From positions 62,001-126,000 of the forward strand of contig CAMHAH010000005.1 in the NCBI GenBank assembly GCA_946183365.1: a stretch of 64,000 nt of DNA. The letters run 5' to 3'. Position numbers and translations under genes: made by a program. The notes under the pieces are model-generated. The model was given only the letters and a program-made list of their open reading frames with translations, had not been told where the DNA came from and made no database searches. Positions 40,588-49,641 of the stretch are shown piece after piece. The first letter of the stretch is position 1; every line of letters starts with the position of its first letter. The DNA is from an uncultured Clostridia bacterium (GTDB lineage: Bacteria > Bacillota > Clostridia > Oscillospirales > Acutalibacteraceae).

Positions 40588-41631
40588 TTACAGCTTATCT
40601 ATTTCATCTATAAGTACGTCTATGAGTTTATCCTCGGGGACTTTAGCTATTATCTCGCCTTTCTTGAAAACAAGACCAACACCGTCGCCTCCGGCTATGC
40701 CGATATCGGCTTCTTTAGCTTCTCCGGGACCGTTGACTATACAGCCCATTACCGCAACGGTTATGTCCTTTTTACAGTCCTTAAGGCGCTGTTCCGCCTC
40801 ATTCGCGAGAGATATAAGATCGATCTTGGTACGTCCGCAGGTCGGACAGGATACGAAGCGAACTCCCCTGTCGCCCATTCCGATGGATTTTAGGATATCC
40901 TTAGCCGCGTAGACCTCCTCAACGGGGTTATCCGTCAGAGAAACGCGGATGGTATCGCCTATGCCGTCTACGAGCAGAGAACCGATACCGACAGCGGATT
41001 TTATGATACCCATGCGCTTTGTACCCGCTTCGGTAACACCGAGGTGCAACGGGTAATCACAGCGCTCAGCCGCTAAGCGGTAGGACTTTATCATTGTGCC
41101 TACGTCTGAGGACTTCATCGAAAGGACTATATCGTTGAAATCGAATTTTTCGAGCAGAGAAGCGTGATACAGAGCGCTGTCACAGAGAGCCTCTGCGGTC
41201 GGATGACCGTACTTCTCGAGGATATGCTTCTCAAGTGAGCCCGAGTTCACGCCTATTCTGATAGGGATATTCTTAGCCTTGCAGGCGTCGGCAACCGCCT
41301 TTACGCGGCTGTCGTCACCTATGTTGCCGGGATTTATGCGTATCTTATCAACGCCCGCTGAGATCGACTCTAACGCGAGCTTGTAATTGAAGTGGATATC
41401 GGCGACTATCGGTACGCTTACCGCTTCTTTGAGAGCGGCGATCAGCTTAACAGCCTCCATGTTAGGAACAGCCGCGCGGATTATCTCGCAGCCTGCAGCC
41501 TCGAGCTCTTTAGCCTGCTGAACGGAGCCCTCTATATCCTCGGCGGGCTTGTTGAGCATAGACTGTACGCTCACCTTTGCCCCGCCGCCTATCTGTGTAT
41601 TCAATGCGGTGACATATAATTTGCTTGCCAT
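40588..41631 (-). CDS. ispG: 4-hydroxy-3-methylbut-2-en-1-yl diphosphate synthase
   Basis: [4Fe-4S] enzyme of the DXP isoprenoid pathway. About 347 residues: a TIM barrel with VSVQSMLNKPAED-type start, RINPGNIG and GVNSGSLE, then the cluster cysteines in VSCPTCGRTKIDL and VMGCIVNGPGEAKEADIGI. ATG 41631 lies five bases after GGAGG; the upstream reading from 41661 is not needed. It sits with dxr in the same operon, so two DXP-pathway steps share one transcript with UppS, which uses their product. Confidence 0.95.
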   Translation of the reverse strand: MASKLYVTALNTQIGGGAKVSVQSMLNKPAEDIEGSVQQAKELEAAGCEIIRAAVPNMEAVKLIAALKEAVSVPIVADIHFNYKLALESISAGVDKIRINPGNIGDDSRVKAVADACKAKNIPIRIGVNSGSLEKHILEKYGHPTAEALCDSALYHASLLEKFDFNDIVLSMKSSDVGTMIKSYRLAAERCDYPLHLGVTEAGTKRMGIIKSAVGIGSLLVDGIGDTIRVSLTDNPVEEVYAAKDILKSIGMGDRGVRFVSCPTCGRTKIDLISLANEAEQRLKDCKKDITVAVMGCIVNGPGEAKEADIGIAGGDGVGLVFKKGEIIAKVPEDKLIDVLIDEIDKL

Positions 41632-41632
41632 T

Positions 41633-42988
41633 TTAACCTCCGCTGAATATCTTCCATACATCCTTGACCGCTATCACAGCGGATAACCCAAGCAGCAGCA
41701 CAAGACCGACGGTGTTTATCACCGACTCTACCTTACGCGGTACGGGCTTGCGGAATATCCACTCTATAAGCAACATCAAAAAGCGTCCGCCGTCAAGAGC
41801 CGGGAACGGAAGCATATTCACTATACCTAAGTTGATGGTTATGACCATCATAACATATACTATCGCGTTGACAGCGCTGCCGAAGCCCGAAGTCTCGAGC
41901 TCCTTGCCGGCGACCTCTGTTATTGCCGAGGCAATACCTACGGGACCCGACATATCGTTCAGGCTGAACTGACCCTTTATAAGGCCGATCAGACTGCCCC
42001 ACACCATACGGACTACAGACACGGTGTTGGCAAAGGTCTGCTGTATTACCGTGCCGAAGTTCTTTTCCATCGGCTCGATGTAAAAGTCCATCTTAAGCTG
42101 CGGCTTATCGTCATTCGCGCCCTTAACGGTGAGAAAATCTACGTTCTCGAGCTTTACGCGCTCGTTGTCGCGAATGACCTCAATATCGGTGCGGTAACGC
42201 TGACGGGTCTCACGCTCGACTATAGGCGGGATCTCGGCTGTCTCAACACCCGCCGCCTTATCCATTTCAGCGTAATATTGTTTAAAGAGAGCGTAGCACT
42301 CATCCTTGCCTTTTGCCGCTGAAATGTCCTTTTGCGCCTTGTGACAAAGCTCTACAAGGCTTGAGTTTAGTTCTTCTGAAGAATTATTCTGCACCAACTC
42401 GGTAGCGTGAGCATACAGATCATAGGCGCAGTCCTCTTTATAGATCTTGAGCTCGCCGCCGTCGACCTCTGTGACAGGCATCGTGTATAAAGCGAATGAG
42501 AAGTCGGTCGAGGTATTCACCGCGTAGTCGTTGATCTTTACTATCTTATCGCCCGATTGCAGACCCGATACCGCTGAGAATGAGCCCGGTGAGAACAGAG
42601 AAACCTGAGTAGACGCGAACTCGTTCTGCGGCAGCAGAGTGATAAGCATAAGAACCAATCCGAGCAGGATATTCATAGCGGCTCCCGCGACAATTACTAT
42701 CATACGCTTCCATATCTTAGCGTTATTGAAGGATCTGGGGTTATCGCTGTCCTCATCCTCACCCTCCATGGCGCAGAAACCGCCGATCGGGAAAAGTCTT
42801 AAGGAATACGTGGTCTCCCCTTTGGTAAAGCTGAATATCTTAGGCCCCATACCTAAAGCGAATTCGTTTACCTTTATGCCGCTTTTCTTCGCGGCTATGA
42901 AATGTCCGCCCTCATGCACAAAAATGATCAGTTCAAACAGCGCTACCGCAATAATAATCAGCGCTATCGTTGTCAATACGGTGATAAT
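41633..42988 (-). CDS. rseP: RseP-like site-2 zinc metalloprotease
   Basis: Intramembrane protease (M50B) that cleaves membrane-bound regulators. It has HEGGH (zinc ligands and catalytic Glu) in the first membrane segment, a PDZ-like domain (LQSGDKIVKINDYAV), an inserted Glu-rich region of about 130 residues in the PDZ area that is longer than usual, a GIVNMLPFPALDGGRFLM segment (third zinc ligand region) and a final membrane segment. The start is uncertain: the ATG at 43051 lies inside dxr without a ribosome site, while GGAG at about 42998 favours an ATT at 42988 or TTG at 42976. Position between dxr and ispG is conserved. Confidence 0.9.
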   Translation of the reverse strand: MITVLTTIALIIIAVALFELIIFVHEGGHFIAAKKSGIKVNEFALGMGPKIFSFTKGETTYSLRLFPIGGFCAMEGEDEDSDNPRSFNNAKIWKRMIVIVAGAAMNILLGLVLMLITLLPQNEFASTQVSLFSPGSFSAVSGLQSGDKIVKINDYAVNTSTDFSFALYTMPVTEVDGGELKIYKEDCAYDLYAHATELVQNNSSEELNSSLVELCHKAQKDISAAKGKDECYALFKQYYAEMDKAAGVETAEIPPIVERETRQRYRTDIEVIRDNERVKLENVDFLTVKGANDDKPQLKMDFYIEPMEKNFGTVIQQTFANTVSVVRMVWGSLIGLIKGQFSLNDMSGPVGIASAITEVAGKELETSGFGSAVNAIVYVMMVITINLGIVNMLPFPALDGGRFLMLLIEWIFRKPVPRKVESVINTVGLVLLLGLSAVIAVKDVWKIFSGG

Positions 42989-43031
42989 ATCATCTCCAGT
43001 TATAGTTAGTAGTTGATAGAGAAAAGTTAAT

Positions 43032-44174
43032 TTAGATATGTGAGAGTACATACTCTCTGGCGGCTTTGTCTGCCTTGAGAACATCATCAAGACACGCCGC
43101 AGCGGTAACATTAATATTGTCTACAGCCAAGCTCACAAGCTCGCCTATATCGAGGAACGATATCTTACGCTCACGGAACAATTTATTAGCTACTTCGTTG
43201 GCTCCGTTAGCTACGGCGGGATATAATCCGCCTTTCTTCATAGCTCTCTTACAAGCCGCAAGGCATTTGAAGGTGACGTCGTCGGCACTGTAAAAGGTCA
43301 TTTTAGAGAGAGTTTTCCAGTCTATCTCAGGTACGAGAGATGGGTATCTCTCGGGGTATGTTATGGCGTATTGGATAGGGATACGCATATCAGGCATACC
43401 GAGCTGAGCAAGAATAGAATTATCGGTGAACTCCACCATAGAGTGGATTATGCTTTCTCTGTGCACTACCACCTCGATGTCGTCGGGATCGGTGTCAAAG
43501 AGCCAAGCCGCCTCGATTATCTCGAGACCCTTATTCATCATTGTAGCGCTGTCTATTGTTATTTTAGCGCCCATGTCCCAGTTAGGATGATTGAGCGCCT
43601 GCTCTACGGTGACGTCTCTGAGCTCGTCGGCTGTCTTGCCGAAGAACGGACCGCCCGAAGCTGTGAGCAATATCTTCTTGAGCTTCTTTGACGGAGGCGC
43701 CGCCTGTAAGCACTGGAATATCGCGCTGTGCTCGCTGTCAACGGGGAGCAGCTTTACGCCGTTCTCTTTGACAGCGTTCATAACGAGCTCGCCGCCCGCT
43801 ACCAGTGTTTCTTTATTTGCGAACGCTATGTCCTTTTTTGCGTTTATCGCCTCTAAGGTAGGCGCTAAGCCGACCATACCGACGATGGCATTGACCAAAA
43901 GCTCTGAATTATCGCGTGAAAGCTCTAAAAGTCCGTCCATACCTGTCAATACTTTAGTAGAGGTATCGGATACAGAGAGCCTGAGCTCCTTAGCCTTAGC
44001 CTCGTCATATACGACAGCGATCGCGGGTTTGAACTCCCGTATCTGCTCCTCGAGCAGGTCGATACTGCTGTATGCCGAGAGAGATGTTACACCCAAGCCG
44101 AGCTTGCGGACGACTTCTAAGGTCTGTGTGCCTATAGAACCGGTAGAGCCTAAAACAGAAAGATTACTTATCAT
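43032..44174 (-). CDS. dxr: 1-deoxy-D-xylulose-5-phosphate reductoisomerase
   Basis: First committed step of the DXP isoprenoid pathway. The 380-residue protein has NADPH-binding LGSTGSIGTQTLE, ANKETLVAGG, the metal-binding PVDSEHSAIFQCL, LTASGGPFF, and ATMMNKGLEIIEA with the substrate loop. It is 12 bases after cdsA in the operon and followed by rseP. The ribosome site is weak (AAGGCG), which suggests partial coupling to cdsA. Confidence 0.96.
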   Translation of the reverse strand: MISNLSVLGSTGSIGTQTLEVVRKLGLGVTSLSAYSSIDLLEEQIREFKPAIAVVYDEAKAKELRLSVSDTSTKVLTGMDGLLELSRDNSELLVNAIVGMVGLAPTLEAINAKKDIAFANKETLVAGGELVMNAVKENGVKLLPVDSEHSAIFQCLQAAPPSKKLKKILLTASGGPFFGKTADELRDVTVEQALNHPNWDMGAKITIDSATMMNKGLEIIEAAWLFDTDPDDIEVVVHRESIIHSMVEFTDNSILAQLGMPDMRIPIQYAITYPERYPSLVPEIDWKTLSKMTFYSADDVTFKCLAACKRAMKKGGLYPAVANGANEVANKLFRERKISFLDIGELVSLAVDNINVTAAACLDDVLKADKAAREYVLSHI

Positions 44175-44186
44175 AATAATTACGCC

Positions 44187-45002
44187 TTACAGACATAGAT
44201 AGAAAAACTGTGAGAATATATATACGATCGGTATACAGAACAAAACAGAGTCAAATCTGTCAAGCAGACCGCCGTGACCGGGCATTATTGAGCCGAAGTC
44301 CTTTATCTTGCAGCTGCGTTTTACGAGAGAGAATATAAGATCGCCGAAGATCGAGACTATAGATACTATCAGTCCGATCAGCACGAGTATACCGTAATAT
44401 ACGGTAACGTTGCCGTATATGAGTTGGAATATAAGACCAAATAAGAGAGACGACAAGGTGCCGCCTACAACGCCGGCTATAGCTCCCTCGACGGTCTTGT
44501 TGGGGCTGATATTTGGACAAAGCTTGCGCTTGCCGAATTTGTTGCCCACAAAATAAGCCGCACTGTCGGCGATCCACGGGATACCGAGGTTGAAAACGAT
44601 CCAGAAAGCCGCGTGAGAAGGATCGGAGCAAGCCATTATGTTGAGCGCTGATAAAGATACAGTAATGAATACCACTCCAAAGACAGAGAAGATAACATCC
44701 TCTATCTTTACAGACTGATGGAAGATGACAGCCATGACGCAAAGACAGAGTACAAACAGATACAGCGGTATGTATCTCGCCTGAGTCATAGACAACATAG
44801 GTATCAGCAGCGCGAACAGAAGAGAAGGGATGAATATCCTCAGCTCTTTATTCAGCTTCTTCGCTGATAAGAACTCGCCGCATAATATAACGCTTACCAG
44901 AGATAAGGCTATAGTTATTATTATGCTGAAAAACGATCCTAATATTATCAACGCAATAGCTAACACGGCCGCGACAGCCGCGGTGATCACTCTCGTTTTC
45001 AT
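44187..45002 (-). CDS. cdsA: Phosphatidate cytidylyltransferase
   Basis: Makes CDP-diacylglycerol for phospholipid synthesis. A 271-residue, seven- to eight-segment membrane protein ending in the CDP-diglyceride signature with KRSCKIKDFGSIMPGHGG and LLDRFDSVLF, which contains the catalytic aspartates. Second gene of the uppS-cdsA-dxr-rseP series, 23 bases after uppS. Confidence 0.95.
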   Translation of the reverse strand: MKTRVITAAVAAVLAIALIILGSFFSIIITIALSLVSVILCGEFLSAKKLNKELRIFIPSLLFALLIPMLSMTQARYIPLYLFVLCLCVMAVIFHQSVKIEDVIFSVFGVVFITVSLSALNIMACSDPSHAAFWIVFNLGIPWIADSAAYFVGNKFGKRKLCPNISPNKTVEGAIAGVVGGTLSSLLFGLIFQLIYGNVTVYYGILVLIGLIVSIVSIFGDLIFSLVKRSCKIKDFGSIMPGHGGLLDRFDSVLFCIPIVYIFSQFFYLCL

Positions 45003-45025
45003 CTGTATACCCCCTGCCGCGTCAT

Positions 45026-45772
45026 TTATACTCCGCCAAAGCGACGGTTGCGTTTAGCGTATTCTATCAGCGCGGCGTCAAGATCTTTTTCTTTAAAGTC
45101 AGGCCAGAGCACATCCATGATGACGTACTCGGCATACGCGCTCTGCCACAAAAGGAAGTTAGAGGTCCTGTTCTCTCCGCTGGGTCTGATTATGAGATCG
45201 GGATCGGGCTGACCCTTTGTGTACAGATGGTTTGAGATCATTTCTTCGTTTATATCGTCAGGCGATATTTTTCCGTCGACAGCCTCGGCGGCTATCTCGC
45301 GCATAGCCTTTATCAGCTCAGCCCTGCCGCCGTAGTTCATGGCTATATTTAGCACCATACCCTCTCTGTCCTTTGACTCGTCCTCGTTCTCGTCCATCAA
45401 AGCGAGTAGGTCATCGGAGAAAGCGGAGCGGTCGCCGAGGAACCTGAGCACTATACTGTCATCCTTGAAATCTCTGATAGCCTCGGTGAGGTAATCCTTG
45501 AACAGCCTCATCAGAGCGTCTATCTCTTCTTTGGGACGACGCCAGTTTTCGGTAGAAAAGGCGTATACGGTAAGGTACTTTATTCCGATATCGCTGCAAT
45601 AGCGGGCGATCTTACGGAATGTCTGAGCCCCGGCTGTGTGGCCGGCGGAACGAGGCAGACCGCGCTTTTTAGCCCATCTGCCGTTGCCGTCCATGATGAT
45701 GCCTATATGCTCGGGGAGGATGATATCGGATAAGCTCAGCTCAGACTGCGGCTTCTTTTTGAATATAGCCAT
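45026..45772 (-). CDS. uppS: Undecaprenyl diphosphate synthase
   Basis: Cis-prenyltransferase that builds the C55 carrier for wall synthesis. The 248-residue protein has IIMDGNGRWAKKRGLPRSAGH (catalytic Asp and diphosphate site), TVYAFSTENWRRP, MNYGGRAEL and LIIRPSGENRTSNFLLWQSAYAE. RBS AAGGAG precedes the ATG. A 108-base gap upstream after frr holds a possible GCGCCG/CGGCGC hairpin but no T run. Confidence 0.96.
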   Translation of the reverse strand: MAIFKKKPQSELSLSDIILPEHIGIIMDGNGRWAKKRGLPRSAGHTAGAQTFRKIARYCSDIGIKYLTVYAFSTENWRRPKEEIDALMRLFKDYLTEAIRDFKDDSIVLRFLGDRSAFSDDLLALMDENEDESKDREGMVLNIAMNYGGRAELIKAMREIAAEAVDGKISPDDINEEMISNHLYTKGQPDPDLIIRPSGENRTSNFLLWQSAYAEYVIMDVLWPDFKEKDLDAALIEYAKRNRRFGGV

Positions 45773-45880
45773 AATAATGCTCCTTATAGGACGTTATATC
45801 AGCTTTCACAGGCTGATACCATTTATATGCGCCGATAAAATACATCGCCCGGCGCTGTGTAATAAGAGATAAAAAACAGA

Positions 45881-46435
45881 TCAGATCTCCATGATCTCTT
45901 TCTTCTTCTTCTCGGTGATATTGTCAACATCTTTGATGAAGTTATCGGTAGACTTCTGGACCTTCTTCTCGCCGTCCTTGAGGTCGTCCTCGGTGAGCTC
46001 GCCGCTCTTCTTCATAGCCTTGAGCTTCTCGATGGTATCGCGGCGCACATTGCGGATCTGGACCTTGCAGTCCTCGGCGATATGAGCGATATCCTTAGCG
46101 ATCTCTTTACGCTTATCCTCTGTGAGAGGCGGGAAAATAAGGCGGATGATCTTACCGTCGTTCTGAGGATTGATACCGACCTCAGACATCTGGATAGCCT
46201 TCTCGATAGCTCTGAGAGACGAAGCGTCATAAGGCTGGATAGTCAAGGTCCTCGCCTCGGTAACAGAGATAGAAGAAAGCTGGTTGATCGGTGTGGGAAC
46301 ACCGTAATAGTCTACGGTGACCTTATCGAGAACGGCAGGATTTGCTCTGCCTGCTCTGATGCTCTTATACTCATCGATAAGGTGATCGATTCGGCGCTGC
46401 ATACGCTCGTCGTTTTTCTTTAATACTTCTTTCAT
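45881..46435 (-). CDS. frr: Ribosome recycling factor
   Basis: Splits post-termination ribosomes with EF-G. The 184-residue protein has the standard length and features: SIRAGRANPAVLDKVTVDYYGVPTPINQLSSISV, RTLTIQPYD, and the C-terminal three-helix-bundle RRDTIEKLK and QKSTDNFIKDVD. Preceded by GGAGGATCCC. It follows pyrH by 31 bases, the universal order. Confidence 0.97.
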   Translation of the reverse strand: MKEVLKKNDERMQRRIDHLIDEYKSIRAGRANPAVLDKVTVDYYGVPTPINQLSSISVTEARTLTIQPYDASSLRAIEKAIQMSEVGINPQNDGKIIRLIFPPLTEDKRKEIAKDIAHIAEDCKVQIRNVRRDTIEKLKAMKKSGELTEDDLKDGEKKVQKSTDNFIKDVDNITEKKKKEIMEI

Positions 46436-46466
46436 GTCGGGATCCTCCTTTATTTGAAATAAAAAA

Positions 46467-47174
46467 TCAATTGGTTACCAGTGTGCCGACCTTGGTATCG
46501 CATACAGCGTCATAGATGTTCTCAGGATCGAGGATGCTGAATACCATAAGTCCTATGTTGTTATCCTTGCAGATAGCGGCTGCTGTTGAGTCGATGACCT
46601 TGAGGTCCTTCTCGAGAACTTCCTGGAAGGAAAGCTGCTCATACTTGACAGCGTCGGTATAGGCGTTGGGGTCTTTGTTATAAACGCCGTCTACGAGAGT
46701 AGCCTTGAGGATGATCTCGGCCTCTATCTCAGCGGCTCTGAGCGCCGCGGCTGTATCGGTCGAGAAGAACGGATTGCCCGTACCGCAGCCGAAGATGACT
46801 ACCCTGCCCTTTTCAAGGTGACGGATAGCTCTGTTACGGATATAAGGCTCGGCGACCTCGCGCATAGAGATAGCGGTCTGAACGCGAACATCTACGCCTA
46901 TCTGCTCCAAAGCGTCAGCTACACCGAGGGCGTTGATGGTTGTAGCGAGCATACCCATATGGTCGGCCCTTGTACGATCCATATCGCCGCTTGAGCGTCC
47001 GCGCCAGAAATTACCGCCTCCGACAACTATAGCGACCTGTACGCCGCTATCCACAAGCTGCTTGATGGGCTCGCAGTAAGCAAGGACGGTATCAAAATCA
47101 ATACCGTGCTTATTAGGGCCCGCTAACGACTCGCCTGATAATTTCAGTAAAATTCTCTTATATTTAGGTTTCAC
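46467..47174 (-). CDS. pyrH: UMP kinase
   Basis: Phosphorylates UMP to UDP. The 235-residue amino-acid-kinase-fold protein has [38 protein letters not shown] and [26 protein letters not shown] 47174 is preferred, six bases after TTGGAG, giving the typical start [17 protein letters not shown] 47183 overlaps the ribosome site. It heads the eight-gene operon through polC, with a promoter at 47211-47239. Confidence 0.96.
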   Translation of the reverse strand: MKPKYKRILLKLSGESLAGPNKHGIDFDTVLAYCEPIKQLVDSGVQVAIVVGGGNFWRGRSSGDMDRTRADHMGMLATTINALGVADALEQIGVDVRVQTAISMREVAEPYIRNRAIRHLEKGRVVIFGCGTGNPFFSTDTAAALRAAEIEAEIILKATLVDGVYNKDPNAYTDAVKYEQLSFQEVLEKDLKVIDSTAAAICKDNNIGLMVFSILDPENIYDAVCDTKVGTLVTN

Positions 47175-47210
47175 ACATATCACTCCAATTTACTTTTCAT
47201 AATTATCTAT

Positions 47211-47239
47211 ATTGTACTACAATATAGCATTTTTGTAAA
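47211..47239 (-). promoter_or_regulatory. Promoter of the pyrH-polC operon
   Basis: On the minus strand TTTACA (47234-47239), 17-base spacer and TACAAT (47211-47216), about 37 bases ahead of the pyrH GTG. The leader is short, so the long spacer upstream is not part of this transcript unless another start exists. Confidence 0.7.
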
Positions 47240-47643
47240 GTCAAACAGCCGAAAAGTTGTTTGGATAATGCAACAAATATTAAAGCTCAAATTCTATGAT
47301 AATAAACAAAAGAAAAATGATATGAGATGAAATGACAAAAAGCCGCGGTTGAGCGGTTTTCATTTCTTTTCTTTTTTTATCTTTTCATTTCATTTCATTT
47401 CATTGACTTTTCTTTTCTTTCTCTTTATTCTTTATATTTATATTTGTCTTTCTCTTTATATAGCTTATTTTGCTTACTTTTGCTTTTTCAAAAAGCAATT
47501 GGTATTTTATGTTAACAAGTGTTAAGATTTGTTGAAACGGTCATAAGCAGCATTTGTCGGAATAAGAAAGCGCGCTCCGCGCGCATTTCGCTTAGCCATC
47601 GCTCGTTGCCGCGCAGCGGCAAACTGAGCGGGCATACAAATCT

Positions 47644-47688
47644 TTTTTTGCTTTACAGGAAACGAGCAGTTTCCTGTAAAGCAAAAAA
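47644..47688. repeat. 20-bp perfect inverted repeat
   Basis: Left arm 47644-47663, 5-base loop GAGCA, right arm 47669-47688, all 20 pairs perfect; the core is GCTTTACAGGAAAC with T6/A6 at the open end. The stem is longer than a normal terminator and no T run follows it on either strand. Confidence 0.8.
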
Positions 47689-47711
47689 GCAGGAGCAGTC
47701 ACCTGCTCCCG
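47683..47711 (-). terminator. Terminator of rpsB-tsf
   Basis: On the minus strand GGAGCAG-GTGA-CTGCTCC, followed by TGC and TTTTTT, about 20 bases after the tsf stop. The T run coincides with the base of the larger inverted repeat. Confidence 0.8.
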
Positions 47712-47731
47712 CAAATTCAATTGATATTTGA

Positions 47732-48655
47732 TTATTTTACCATGCTGGCAACTTCAGCGGCAAAGTCGTCCTGTCTCTTCTCGATGCCCTCGCCCTTTTC
47801 AAAGCGGATGAACTTCTTGATCTCAATAGAACCGCCGAGCTTCTTAGCTGTAGCCTCGGTATACTTACCGACTGTGAGAGAGTTGTCCTTAACGAACTCC
47901 TGATCTACAAGGCAGTTCTCTTTGTAGTACTTACCGAGCTTGCCCTCAACGATCTTATGCAGAACCTGCTCGGGCTTGTTAGCCATCTTGGGATCGTTCT
48001 TCATCTGCTCGACCATGATGTTCTTCTCATGCTCGATGACCTCAGCGGGAACGTCAGCCTCCTTGAGGTAAGGAGTGTTGAGAGCTGCTATCTGCATAGC
48101 GATATCCTTACCGTAAGCAACGAACTCAGCATTCTTGGTGTCGATATCGGTATCGAAGTTGACCAGAACACCGATCTTGCCGCCTGCGTGAACATAAGCT
48201 ACACAAGCGCCGTCAACCTTCTCGAAGCGACGGATCTGGATATTCTCGCCGATAGTCAGGACCTTCTCCTGTAAGAGCTCGGCAACTGTCATATCGGAGC
48301 CTGCAGCCTTAGTAGCGAGGAGAGCCTCAACATCAGCGGGGGTCTCAGCCATAACGGTCTGAGCACAGGTGTTTACAAATGCCTGGAAATCAGCGTTCTT
48401 AGCTACGAAGTCTGTCTCAGCGTTGACCTCGATAACTACGCCGGCAGTGTTATCGTCATTGGTGATAGCCAGAGCGATACCCTCAGCCGCGATACGGTCA
48501 GCTTTCTTGGCCTGCTTAGCCAGACCCTGCTTTCTTAATACGTCAATAGCGGCTTCCATATCGCCGTTAGCTTCGGTAAGAGCCTTTTTGCAGTCCATCA
48601 TACCGCAGCCGGTCTTCTCGCGAAGCGCCTTTACATCCTGAGCTGTAAATGCCAT
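47732..48655 (-). CDS. tsf: Translation elongation factor Ts
   Basis: Nucleotide exchange factor for EF-Tu. About 307 residues with the UBA-like N-terminus (FTAQDVKALREKTGCGMMDCKKAL), then the core with EVNAETDFVAKN and the coiled-coil/C-terminal modules (YVHAGGKIGVLV; KDIAMQIAALNTPYL). ATG 48655 is nine bases after AAAGGA; the ATG at 48664 abuts that site. It follows rpsB by 42 bases. Confidence 0.97.
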   Translation of the reverse strand: MAFTAQDVKALREKTGCGMMDCKKALTEANGDMEAAIDVLRKQGLAKQAKKADRIAAEGIALAITNDDNTAGVVIEVNAETDFVAKNADFQAFVNTCAQTVMAETPADVEALLATKAAGSDMTVAELLQEKVLTIGENIQIRRFEKVDGACVAYVHAGGKIGVLVNFDTDIDTKNAEFVAYGKDIAMQIAALNTPYLKEADVPAEVIEHEKNIMVEQMKNDPKMANKPEQVLHKIVEGKLGKYYKENCLVDQEFVKDNSLTVGKYTEATAKKLGGSIEIKKFIRFEKGEGIEKRQDDFAAEVASMVK

Positions 48656-48697
48656 ATATACCATTCCTTTCGATTAATAATACTATTTATTAAAGGA

Positions 48698-49435
48698 TTA
48701 CTCCTCTACGATATCCTCAGCCTCTTCGGGCTCTGCCGCAGCGGCGCCCATCTGACCTTCCTTACCCTCAATGATAGCATTAGCCATAGCGCCGGAGATA
48801 AGCTTAACGGCACGGATAGCGTCGTCGTTACCGGGGATAACATAGTCAACGTCATCGGGATCGCAGTTTGTATCAACGATAGCTACGATCGGGATACCGA
48901 GTTTCTTAGCCTCTGATACGGCGATCTTCTCTTTTCTGGGGTCTACGATGAACAGAGCGCCGGGCATCTCGGTCATGTCCTTGATACCGCCGAGGAACTT
49001 CTCAAGCTTCTCGATCTCGAGGTTGAGCTTGATAACTTCCTTCTTGGGCAGAAGATCGAATGTGCCGTCCTCTTCCATTGTACGGAGCTGCTTTAAGCGA
49101 GCGATCCTGCGGCGGATGGTTGTGAAGTTGGTCAGCATACCGCCGAGCCATCTTGCGTTTACATAGTAAGCGCCGGCGCGGGTAGCCTCGTCCTTAACGC
49201 TCTCCATAGCCTGCTTCTTAGTGCCGACAAAAAGAACGCTCTTGCCTTCCATAGAGATCTCTCTTACGAAATTGTACGCTTCCTCGAGCTTGACAACGGT
49301 CTTCTGCAGGTCGATGATGTAGATACCGTTACGCTCTGTGAAGATGTAGGGAGCCATCTTAGGGTTCCATCTTCTTGTCTGGTGGCCGAAGTGTACGCCT
49401 GCCTCCAGAAGCTGTTTCATAGAAACTACTGCCAT
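48698..49435 (-). CDS. rpsB: 30S ribosomal protein S2
   Basis: The 245-residue protein has the family signatures [22 protein letters not shown] at the start and [28 protein letters not shown], plus an acidic C-terminal tail. RBS AAGGAGG precedes the ATG. First gene of rpsB-tsf, with its own promoter and a short structured leader. Confidence 0.98.
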   Translation of the reverse strand: MAVVSMKQLLEAGVHFGHQTRRWNPKMAPYIFTERNGIYIIDLQKTVVKLEEAYNFVREISMEGKSVLFVGTKKQAMESVKDEATRAGAYYVNARWLGGMLTNFTTIRRRIARLKQLRTMEEDGTFDLLPKKEVIKLNLEIEKLEKFLGGIKDMTEMPGALFIVDPRKEKIAVSEAKKLGIPIVAIVDTNCDPDDVDYVIPGNDDAIRAVKLISGAMANAIIEGKEGQMGAAAAEPEEAEDIVEE

Positions 49436-49497
49436 GATTTTCCTCCTTAGGTTAAAAACCTCCGTTGCGGTCGTGTATTTTGACAGGAAAATCAGCG

Positions 49498-49526
49498 GTC
49501 ATAAGCCGCAGACACCCAACTGTCAA
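49498..49526 (-). promoter_or_regulatory. Promoter and short leader of rpsB
   Basis: On the minus strand TTGACA (49521-49526), 17-base spacer and TATGAC (49498-49503). The roughly 55-base leader then contains two GGAGG motifs 17 bases apart, separated by the small hairpin AGGTT-TTT-AACCT; only the second is at ribosome-site distance. A role in S2 autoregulation is possible but unproven. Confidence 0.55.
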
Positions 49527-49566
49527 ACCGTCAACGTGCGTAATGCCTAAATATTTTATCACAAAT

Positions 49567-49610
49567 AAAAAAAGAAATCAAGCATTTTTATAAGGAAAAC
49601 ACTTGATTTC
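49567..49610 (-). terminator. Terminator of the cell-wall hydrolase gene
   Basis: GAAATCAAG (49574-49582) pairs with CTTGATTTC (49602-49610); on the minus strand a T7 run follows. Confidence 0.85.
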
Positions 49611-49641
49611 TCAATATTTTTTTAATTAATTAGCAGGCTTA

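Larger units (their letters stand above)
47240..47731. other. Unusual spacer: pyrimidine-rich tract and clustered palindromes
   Basis: About 490 bases between the tsf terminator and the pyrH promoter. From about 47360 to 47500 the plus strand is nearly free of G, with 3.8 copies of the pentamer CATTT (47386-47404). From about 47565 to 47640 the base composition changes to GC-rich with small palindromes (GCGCGCTCCGCGCGC and TTGCCGCGCAGCGGCAA). A 20-bp perfect inverted repeat follows at 47644-47688. No ORF with a ribosome site is present. The GC-rich block may be an interspersed repeat or a small RNA gene; I cannot name it. Confidence 0.6.

Noticed and set aside
43591..44202. 203-codon plus-strand ORF inside dxr
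   Set aside because: Antisense to conserved catalytic motifs of dxr; Ser-rich composition typical of a reversed reading.
49436..49497. Known ribosomal-protein leader motif ahead of rpsB
   Set aside because: Only a small hairpin and a doubled GGAGG are visible; no match to a leader family I can name.
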